This document shows positions 21,942-32,600 of a stretch of 64,000 nt of DNA, one piece after another. Numbering within the stretch: position 1 is the stretch's first letter; every line of letters starts with the position of its first letter. Origin of the DNA: Steromphala cineraria (taxonomy: Eukaryota; Mollusca; Gastropoda; Trochida; Trochidae); NCBI GenBank assembly GCA_916613615.1, contig OU744725.1, positions 54,397,575-54,461,574 on the forward strand, read 5' to 3'. The notes under the pieces are model-generated. The model saw nothing but the letters and a program-made list of their open reading frames with translations. It was not told the origin of the DNA and ran no database searches. The position numbers and the translations under genes are program-made.

Positions 21942-24900
21942 TTATTGTAAATAAACTTCCGTTTCCTCCACTTCCTGTTCCGGTATCTCCGGGACTTCCA
22001 CAGCGATGTTGTCCAGCTTGGTGAAGAACTGTAACGAAGAGATAGCAGCATGAATAGCAAGGTCTCTCTACACGGTAATGTCTATACTAGGGACTATGAA
22101 CTTCCCAACACGTTCCCGTCTGAATATAAGAATTTAAAAACCATTTGGGGAAGTATCGTCTGAATGATTTACTCAAGTTTTACTCAACTTCAATACCGGA
22201 CAAGTGCATGTGTCAACCCCTCAGGTGGGTGACACTGTCAAACATCCCTGTATATATCAGCCACAATCATAAGTTAACACCTGGAAAGCGTTTTATTCAA
22301 GTTTATAATCTTTTATAATTTCTTTTCGGAGGTGTATGTCCTAAAGCAGTCCAAGTAAACCTAGCCTCAATATTATCCATTTCACTCCTATACGGAATCT
22401 AGCAAGGCCTAGTAGAGGGTCGCGTCAGCCGACTTTTCTGCGACCTATGACCCCCCAACGTTATACGTGCGAAGGCAGACTATTGTGGCTTGGTAAGATG
22501 AGTTTTGGCGCGACCCTCTAGTCGGCCTTTCTAGACTCAATATGGGAGTGAAACGGATAATATCGAGGCTAGGTTTACTTAAACTGGTCCTAAAGTAAAA
22601 AATTCGTGCCTCCTTCTGTACTTTTCGCCCTTAAAAATAGCATATTTGTTATCACAAGACATGTTCAGGTTGGCCCAGAGCCCTGAAAGGCCTAACAGCT
22701 GCAAATGCGCAAAGGATTTTACCTATTGACAGCTTGAAAATCGAATTTTCAACAAAACGAAAATCTTAAAAAGAGAGATTATTAATTGAAATGCACCATT
22801 TGACATTTGTACTTTTGACAGAACAAAATATCAGTCAGATTTGGAAGAAATTTAAAACACACCTCCTCGCCTGCCCTCTGTCTTCTGTAATCTGGCTTGA
22901 TGCACGCTGTCAACACAAAACATATTCCTCATACTGATAAATCAAATATTTTACTTTACAATGCACGATATACTCCACATTTTACAGTAGTAGTATACAG
23001 TAGAGTAGGTACTTCAATGGCAACAGTGTCAGATACTGTTAGTGAAAACGTATATCAAGTTCAATAAAGAAGGTGATTATCCATAAAATTTATCTTCCTT
23101 ATTGATCATAATTTAGTTCATCAAATGCTATTTTTTAAAGATAAAAGTATCATCAGATACCTATCCACGCTTAACAAAAAGTACATATCAATCATAATTC
23201 ATCGTAAATGGGAGCTCATCGACAAAGGTGAAAATGAAATTCTTCATCATAATCTTATCTATTATCGCACCTGTCATGATACTGCCAGCCAGGAGCGCCA
23301 CAGCAAGCGTGCAGTTTCCCGCCAGAACACCAAGTCTGTTCATCATAGCACGCATCCCGATTGTGAAGATAATTCCGAAGAACTAGTGAAGAAAAATCAT
23401 AATGTTTTGTAGATCTCATTTCAACACGGAAGTATCAGTGCCATTTAAAGGCACCACTCGATCGCGTTTCGGCCGCCATTTTGAAACGTTACTGAGCATT
23501 GCGAGAAAACAAATGTGCTGTATTATTTCCTCCAGGAGGAAAACATTATTACTGTAAGTTGATCTAGATTTAGTCTATACTTAGTTCATCTGACAAATGG
23601 ACATCATTAAAACTGAGTGTCACATATGTGTGACACAACAAGCTATAGACTAACCTGCGCGGACGCATTGAGCAAACCGGAAGAAGTTCCCTCTGATTCC
23701 GGAAACGTGATCTCTGCGGCGAATTCAAAGCCAACAGGGAGGTAACCCGTCATGAAGAACCTGAAATACGGTGGGTGTAATATGATCACATTCCGTTTTA
23801 GAATATTATGTTTTTCACAATCCGTATCTTTTACAGTTACGTGTTTAGCTGTAACTTGGCAGTTGTGGCCATCGCCATGTTTGTTGTTATTCCTTAACTA
23901 AGTTTGGAATAAAAGTGATAATGAAGAAATTGAGTAAGTTGTGGATGAAGAATATTACAGTGGGTGTACGAGTTAAGGGACTGGCTGAATAGGGGAAGTT
24001 CAGTAAGGAGGGCTCGGAACAATCAGACAGCTACATGACCAATTGACTTTAGAAAAATAGAGCCATTGGCTCTGTAGCTCATCAGGCTGTATATTTGATT
24101 TTGCTTTAGGGTGTGGCCAATGTGTTTCCCCCCTTAGTAGGGGCTACAGGGTCACAAAATCTACAATTATTAATCTTCACTAGTCAAGGAGTCTGTACAC
24201 TATGTTTAAGCTTTCAAGGCCTTATTGTTCTAGAGAAGAAGATGAAATATGTTTTTAGGGTGTGCATGGCCCCTGTGGCCCTTATTAGGGGTCACAGGGC
24301 CACCAAAGCTACAATTTATAATCCTCACTAGTCAAGGAGTCTGTACACTTAGTCTAAGGTTTCTAGGCCTAATGCTTCTAGAGAAGAAGATGAAAATAGC
24401 TTTTTAGGGCGTGGCCCCTGTGGCCCTTATTAGGGGCCACAGGTCCACCAAAGCTACACTTTCTAATCCTCACTAGTCAAGGAGTCTGTACACCAAGTTT
24501 AAGCTTTCTAGGCCTTATGGTTCTGGAGAAGAAGATGAAAATAGGTTTTAAGGGCTTGGCCCCTGTGGCCCTTATTAGGGGTCACAGGGCCACCGAAGCT
24601 ACAATTTATAATCCTCACTAGTCAAGGAGTCTGTACACAAAGTTTCAGCTTTCTAGGCCTTATTGTTCTGGAGAAGAAGATGAAAATAGCTTTTTAGGGC
24701 GTGGCCCCTGTGGCCCTTATTAGGGGCCACAGGGCCACCAAAGCTACAATTTTTAATCCTCACTAGTCGAAGAGTCTGTACACCAAGTTTAAGTTTTCTA
24801 GGCCTTATGGTTCTGGAGAAGAAGTCGAAATTCCACAAAGTTTACGGACGGATGGACGGACGGATGGACGGATGGACGGACGGATGGATGGACGGACGGA

Positions 24901-26057
24901 CGGACGGACGGACGCCGGACACCATGCCATGCCATAAGCCCATCGGGCCTTACAGGCCAGATGAGCTAAAAATCAATCACAGTGGTTACTTGTTATATAC
25001 GTGCCAAGTTTAGCATTACCAACATACATAACATTTCACTATAAAGTTTCCCTATTACTTCCATATCCAGGATCAAACAATAAACTTGACCTCTGTGTGA
25101 AGATACCAAGTCTCTTATTCAGTAAGTGAAGGACATAATGCCGAAACTACAGATATGGCGACCTACCCGAGCGCGCCTGCAGTGACGAAGACGATCCAGA
25201 TATGTCCCAGATCCATGGTGAAGGTGAAGACGAACATGAACGCCATGGACAGCACGTAGATTCCCAGCGAGGTCCCTCTGATGATAAGAGAATGACATTA
25301 AGAGAATGGTCATAGTTTTCTAGTCTAGATCTTCTGGTGATGAAGCAACACGTATCATTTTGACTAAAGACAACCCATAGATTCATATAGAGTGTGAGAG
25401 AGATTGCCGATTGGGCTATCAATAACAGGTGGAGTAGAAGAGCTTTGGCAGAAATCTTAACGATATGTATTAAGGTGCGTTCTGTAGTCACTACGTGTAG
25501 TTATCGATATGTTGTACCGACAATAATCGCGAGTATGATTGATGATTTAAAACCTAACAACTGTTCTCGCGAGAATATCGTAGTTCTAAAGCCAAAATGG
25601 ATTCTTCAGGCGACGAAGAAACGCTGGCTGCACTAGGTGCTTACATCTATGTCATAGGCCAACGAAAAAAACAAACAACAAGAAAGCGAAAGTCTTGTTT
25701 GGGTCCGATGTAGGGGTTCACACAAATCGATATTGTTGCAAGCTACACGTAATGACTACAGATCGCACCGTGAAAACGCACCTTTAGCAGCAGTTAAAAT
25801 TAGCCTATTGAAACTGGGACGAGTAACGACTTGGGGGAAGCTTAAACATACAAACATGATTTACTATTTAATCTCATACCAAATGAGGATAAACTGGAAG
25901 GATGTTGAGACAACATATGCAAAGCCAGAATGTATATACAGTGAAGTACCTACTTGAAGGTACGTGTCTTGTCCAGCCAGATTCCGGCCACTACGGCCCC
26001 GAGCACTCCGGCCAGTACGATGGTCAGCCCTATTCGACCAGCATTCTGCTCCTCGCC
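21942..26057 (-). CDS. FLVCR-like MFS transporter (SLC49 family), 3' half, six exons
   Basis: Exons in transcription order: 26057-25954, 25277-25167, 23760-23655, 23382-23271, 22906-22863 and 22028-21942 (stop TAA at 21944-21942). All borders are GT-AG and phases join, giving about 187 residues. Diagnostic FLVCR blocks are [37 protein letters not shown] with [13 protein letters not shown], and [17 protein letters not shown], followed by an acidic tail ending VEETEVYLQ. Four or five membrane helices are visible. FLVCR proteins are plasma-membrane or organelle MFS carriers, linked to choline/ethanolamine (and earlier to haem) transport (established knowledge). The N-terminal half of the protein (about 300 residues) is not recognised upstream before the divergent opsin start at 26678; those exons may lie further right, nested with the opsin, or be lost. 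No stop or frameshift is present in the visible part. Confidence 0.88.
22352..22590. mobile_element. MITE-like inverted-repeat element, family C
   Basis: Left end AAGTAAACCTAGCCTCAATA and right end TATCGAGGCTAGGTTTACTT are inverted repeats. Pairing continues through the TTTCACTCC/GGAGTGAAA, GGCCTAGTAGAGGGTCGCG and ACTTTTCTGCGACC regions. It lies in the last-but-one intron region of the FLVCR-like gene. Related half or diverged copies are at 40440-40585 and 50200-50530. Confidence 0.7.
24052..24972. mobile_element. GGAC-tailed tandem-repeat element, family D copy 1
   Basis: Begins with AATAGAGCCATTGGCTCTGT then AGCTCATCAGGC, and ends with ATCGGGCCTTACAGG, CCAGATGAGCTAAAAA. The inside is about six tandem units of roughly 140 bp containing GGCCCCTGTGGCCCTTATTA and CAAGGAGTCTGTACAC, followed by a (GGAC)n/(GGAT)n run at 24845-24912. 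The ends carry inverted TAGCTCATC/GATGAGCTA. No protein is encoded. Other copies are at 36358 and 48524, and a related one is at 43.4-45.67 kb. Confidence 0.75.
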
Positions 26058-26677
26058 CTGCAGGGGTCATATTATACATACATACATGTATATCAAGGAA
26101 TTCTCTTTTGACACCAAAACGCTTGAAACTATTTTTCGTATAATAAAATCAATAAATCTATTTATGAGATTGTATAATATATGGACAACGCAAGCGTGTT
26201 TATTAACAGTATTCCAGCCCAGGAGTCACGTGTAGGCAACTTGTGATGGCGAAGCTGTTCAGCTCTGCTCTAGGGATAGTGACTGATGAGTTGATGTATT
26301 TCAAGATGAGGAACTTCTGTTCGTCCATGGACACCACAAGCATATATTCAACAATGGTTCAACTACAATTGGTGTTACAGGGGATGACAAGTTTATTAAT
26401 ATGGATTATCACATTGAAAACCGTAAGAAGAGATAATAATGGATCTTACTTTTATAACTGAGATGTTCCATACTGCTACACGTTGAGAAGCGGTCAATGT
26501 TTCACACTGTAGATAACTCTGATATTCATATTGACAAGTGAATGACATCTCACTGTGATATACACACATATCAATAGAGTCAAGGTGAATAACTGACATG
26601 TCGCTGTGATATATACACACATATCAATGGAGTCAAGGTGAATAACTGACATCTCGCTGTGATATATACACACATTC

Positions 26678-29600
26678 ATGGAGACGTGGGAGAACTGGGT
26701 AGCACAGGGCAAGATCAAACCAATGTCAACAGCCGCTTACCTCGTCACCGCTGTCTACCTCACTATAGTCGGTAAGTCAGCATTTATACATCGAAACAAA
26801 CTTTTTAACTGTAATACTTTTGTTTTTAAAGCAAATCTATTGTCTTCAATGGTCCCTGTTATTCATTTTTATCTTTTTTTATAATATTTGTTTCATAATT
26901 GTGTCCCCCATAAAGCTTTGCGGGAAACATAATGTTTGTGGTTCCGTCCGAAATTCCATAATTCCGTTTTTCTATTATTCCCTGGTTCCGAAAGGATTTC
27001 GTTCACGGGTCTCATCTCCAAAACCCTTATTATTATTTTTTAGGAAACTTGGTATATGGTAAGATCTAGTGGCTTAGTGGTGCCTTTTGTAATTTGGTTA
27101 TTCTGAATTTTGTTTCTGGTTTTCATGGAAATAGTTTTAACTTCGAACTTAGAACGAAACTTCGTTTAGGTTAGATCTAGTGGTGGAGTGGTGCCTTTTG
27201 CTATTTTTTTCTGGTTACCATAGACACAATTTAAACTAAATGCATATGCGGTCGAAGCATACTTGCAGAAGCTTTATTTATTGTTTTCGGGAAATTACAT
27301 TTGAACATTTCTTGCGTAATACTTTTGAATAATTTCTCCAGGAATTATCGCCACCATGGGCAACAGCCTTGTGTGCTACGTGATCCTGAGAAGCAAGAAG
27401 TTGAGACGACGTCCCCACAACATGCTACTGGTCAACGTGGCCTTCTCCGACCTCTGCATCACCTTCTTCGGGTATCCCTTCACAACCATCTCCGGATACG
27501 CCAACAAGTACGGTATAAACCTTTTTTGACACCAGCCTACTCCTTCACAACTTCTAGACTACCATCTCCGATAAACTAGACCTTTCCTTGTCACTTCTAA
27601 ATCCCTTCACAGCCATCTCCGGATACGCCAACAAGTACAGTATAAACACTAGCCTACTCCTTCACAACTACTAGACTACCATCTCCGATAAACTAGACTT
27701 TACCTTGCCTCTTCACTATCCCTTCACAGCCATCTCCGGATACGCCAACAAGTACAGTATCAATCTGATCTTGCCACTTCCCTACCCATTCACTACTACT
27801 AGACTACCATTTCCTTATACGCCAATAAGTAAACTATAGACCTTAGCCTGCAACTAGCCAACCCCTTCCTTTCCATCTCCAGATACGTCAACAAGTAAAC
27901 TATATCCCATCATAACCATTCCCTACCCCTTCACCACCATCTCCAGATACGCAAACAAATAAATTTTAGACCTTATCCTTTTATTAGCCTTTCCTTCAAC
28001 GACAAATCCAGATTAGCCACAAGTACAATTTATACCTTACATTATCACTAGCCTACCTGTCACCAAACCTTCAGTTTATCAAGGTTCATCAAGTTAGTCT
28101 TCACTTCATCATCATTCAACATCCTAACCAACCATTACCAACACGTTACATATTCAATTACATAATCCTTATTTTATTAACATTCAACAACCTTACCCTC
28201 ACAATCAACATTCCACAACCCAAAATTAACAATTTCAAGGAACTGTACGCCTTGTTGAACAGTGATACGTGATACTTAATGTTCTCTTCCAGAACATATT
28301 GACTGTAAATTTCTTGCAAACAGATTCGCAGAATTTTTTCAGTCAGAAATACGTGCTTTACGCCAAGAACTTGACAGTCGACGTGTTTAATTGAATTTTC
28401 CTGAGCTCTCCCAGATGAGATAAGACAGATTATATCCAAAGGAAAATCACCCTCTTCTTCGCTGAACGTGATACCTATTTGGCTGTTCAAAGCAAACTTG
28501 GGTTCCCTCGTCAGTCCATGTTCTAATGTCATTAACATCTCAATATTGGCAATTGTCACTCCCCTAATTACAAAGGATAACTCACTAGCTGATGAGTTCA
28601 AATCCATTTACCAGAATCCAATTTGTCTTTCATTTCTAAATGATTGAAAAAAATTGTTTCACGAAGGCATAGAGACCACAGTCTTGATAATAACCTGCAT
28701 GAACCATTTCAGAGGGCTCACGAGTTCAAACACAACAAAGAGACTGAACCTGTTCGTGTCCATAATGACGTCATGGGGCAATGGACATTGTCAAGCAAAA
28801 TGTTACCCTGCTTGTTTCTCTTGATTTGTCATCTACCTTCGACACAATAGATCACCATGTGCTGCTTTCTCGGTTAGAGCTTTGCGTTGGTGTCACAGGT
28901 AAAGCTCCATCCTAGATTAAGTCGTATCTTGCCTCGGGATCTCTGGTTGTTAAGACTGGAGCTGTCTCATCACTTCCATCAATAGTTGACGTAAAGGTTC
29001 CGTTCATGGCCCGTTTTTCATATGTATAATTCCTTCCAATTGAAGATGTAATAAGGAAACATGGTTTGCTTTTTCACCTCTACGCGGATAATAATCACAT
29101 ATATATGAAAATATATTTAACCATAAAACCATCTGAAATTGAAAGTTGAATAACTAGAATTGAAACCTGTGTGAGCGAAGTCAGATCTTTGATGACAGCA
29201 AACGTTGTAAAATTAAGTGACAACAAAACAGAGTTTCTCCTAATTTGTTCCAGACAGCAGATTTCGAATGTCTCTGAACATTGGTATCAGCAATGTGGGA
29301 ACAACCCCATCTGCTAGAAATCTTTGAGTCATATTTCAAACCAGCATGGCCTATTACCAGCATGTCAAGAACTTGACTTCTTGACTTGCTTCTTTGGCAT
29401 TCACAACGTCAGTAGCTTCGCCTTATGCTTGCTTATGAAACTTCAAAACTTTTGATGCAGACACTCGTTAATCAAGGCTTGACTCCTTCCTCTACCATAC
29501 CTCTTCATCTCTGATCACAAAGTTACAGCGAATACAGAATACAGCAGCGAGGGTTGTGACTCGCACACGACGAACTGAGCATGTAACACCTATTTTGAAA

Positions 29601-32600
29601 GCACTCCACTGACTGCCTGCGTGAACCTCAGGATTCAGTACAAGATTCTTTTGACTCAAAACAGTTTACACGGTGAAATATCTATCCCCTATCTTAGAAG
29701 TCCTTTAAGCTTGTTTAAACCATCTCGATTTCTCGGTTCTGTTGACTACCATGGTTGGTTGTCCCAATCACTAAGACATCAATGGATCGCGCTTTCTCTG
29801 CCTCTCCGCCCAAACTTTGGAACGAACTACCTATGTTGATAAGAACAATTTCTGATCGAGCCAAATCCAAGAGTCTTGTAAAGACACGCCTCTTTAAGCT
29901 CGCATTTAAATTTTAATCAACATTAAACATCTTTAGCTCCACTTCACCAACATTCAACAAACTAATCTCAACATAAACAAGATTTACAGCAAATATATCA
30001 TTCAGTACTAAATTAAGCCATGTCCTCAACTTAAATGTACAAGAACCGATCTTTCATTATGTACATCCGTCATGGCGAACGTTTACCGACTCTACATGAC
30101 TTCTAATATATGTTTGTTGTTCCCCAGATATATATTCGGGTTGTTCTACTGCAACATGCAAGGTTTCCTGACCTTCACCTTCGCTCAGAGCTCCATGAAT
30201 ACTCTCGCAGTCATCAGCGTCTACAGATACATCGCCGTCTGTAAACCCCATAAACGTGAGTAGATAGAAAACCGTCACATCACAACGTTTTATGAGTTAC
30301 TCGTAGTTATCATGATAAAGTAGTCCTCAATTTAGAAGATAGCGACTTTTGTCATATTTCTCGGTTGTTATTGGTATAACATCACCTGGTTATATAATCA
30401 ACATAAATGGTATTCTAAGAATTATTAATAGTCCTATTTGTTTTGCGATATTTTTATTCTTGGCATGCTCAAGGCGCAAAAAAATGAATCATTACCATGA
30501 ACAATAAATTTATTTTTATCCGCTTGTAGCTGTAAAAGTCAATCCCTCCCCATGTCCGATACCCTTAAGTACAGCGTGGAAGACTGAGTACAATTTCAAT
30601 AAAGTCGCAGATAATATACTAAGTATTCACAGAACAAGGCCAAAGACACGATTTTGTGAGTCTCCATCGGGATTCGAACGTGGGAAATTCGCTTGAGAGG
30701 CCAGAATGTTAATCCCTACAACACTGTGAGGATTTATTCATTTAATTGATTTCCTGAGATTAAACATTCAAGGTAGTAGCTACTGGATGCTGTCCCCATT
30801 AAAGTACAAGCTGTTTAAACCGATGGCCAAAGGATTTTTGTCCTATCCCGAGTGCAGAATTGATGGTTAACTAATTTGATGTTGGTCTGATATAGAATAC
30901 CAATGATTCTGTCCCCTAGAGTACAAGCTGTTTAGCCCGATGACCCATAGAGTGTTGCCCTTTTCTGAGTGCCAAATTAACGGTAAACTGATTTGATGTT
31001 GATATAGAATCCCAATGATTTTGTCCCCCAGAGTACCAGCTGACCATCCCGGTGACCCAGGTTGTGCTGTTCCTGACCTGGTGCTACACCATCCTCTGGA
31101 CGGGTCCGCCTCTGGTAGGTTGGAGCTCCTACACCTTCGAACCCTTCGGGACGTCCTGCAGTCTGGACTGGACCAGCAGGAAGGAGTCTGACGTGGCCTA
31201 CGACTACTGCCTCATCGCCTTCTGCTACCTGCTACACGTTGTCGTCATGTCCTACTGCTACTACAAGATCGTCAAGCAGTCGGGCAGACTCAGCAGTGTT
31301 CGGCAGTCTTCGATGAACGTGGACGAAGCCAAGACTGTGCACAAGATGAAAATTGAGATGAAGGTCACAGCGGTACGTTCCTCACGATCTTTTCATTTGA
31401 AGTGCTCTAAGCCAATGTCTAATGTCACAAATTTAATGAAGGCCACGTACCATTACTTTTAGTAATATTCTTCTTATTCAAAGTTAAATTTCCCTATGTC
31501 AACTTATAGATTGTCTTAAAGGGACCATTCGGGTATATTTTTTTGTGGAAACGCAATTCAGGTTTACTGTTTACAATAATATGTATTTTATGTATAATAT
31601 GTATTTTTACATGATAATTTTAAATAGGGGTGTGAGGTGAGCATTACAGTTGTCCAAGATTTAACAATTTGAAAAGAATAAACTGTATCGCTCAAAAAAT
31701 AAAACATCATATCATGAAGCCAATTATTTGAATGCATTGCTACGACAAAATGCTGTCGTAACTGATTATAACTTTTATTAGGAATTATTTGTAATAATCT
31801 GCTATCAATCAAGTAGTTATTTCTTTATTTTGTTAATGAATAGGTCTGTTTCTCGCAATGCTGACATTTCACGATGGCGGATGAAAGCCGATCGATTGGT
31901 GCCCTAAGAGTAGACATTCCATGATTTCATGTCTTTCAAATCTTATTTATAATCTCGAAAAAATGAGCATGTTCATTCAAGAAAGGGATAAAAACGCACG
32001 AAATGGGAGATAGCTAAATGTTCTCTTTTAATGGCTTCATCATTATATAATTGCCAACTGTTGGCTGGGGATGGTTTGGTGGGTCCGGTACCAGTACGAA
32101 TGCGGATTGTTGTGTCACAATCATTCACTCTGATATACTAATTACAATGCCCTGGCATTACAAAGAACGACACGATGACCTTAGATAATCAGCTTCATGA
32201 CATCGTTAGGTTTATCATCCTAAACATACACGATACGTTGTTCTGTGAGAATCAGATCCATGACATGACAATTCCCTGGCATACCAGGACACAGCTTTAC
32301 GATGTCCCGACATGCTACATTTCACGACATAGCATTGATTACAGGTGATTTCACAAATATCAAACATCATCGCAAACATGATATTGCAGCGCTCTGAGGA
32401 CATTGCATTACTCTGATGACGAAATAATTGGCATCGATTTGATAATTACTTAAAGGTACAATTACTCATGATACACGTCAACGAATAAACATCAAAATTG
32501 TTATCTTATTTATTGATTGAATCGTCATACAGATGAAAAATACATTTGCTGATTGAATTGATGTCAACCTTAACTAAACTTACACACTTTAAGCAGAATT

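Noticed and set aside
26396..26718. Repetitive minus frames with ITVRCH/SVIHLDSIDMCV
   Set aside because: They come from a three-fold repeat of about 60 bp (GTCAAGGTGAATAACTGACA) just upstream of the opsin start codon and have no coding features.
27301..27579. Opsin exon 2 extended to the GT at 27513 (TACG then GTATAA)
   Set aside because: Phase does not match exon 3. The GT at 27508 (CAA then GTACGG) joins in frame to give NKYIFG and is used instead.
28158..28607. 149-codon minus-strand frame in the opsin intron
   Set aside because: The opposite strand carries recognisable CR1-like relics (LANRFAEFF and neighbours), so this is an antisense shadow of a dead LINE.
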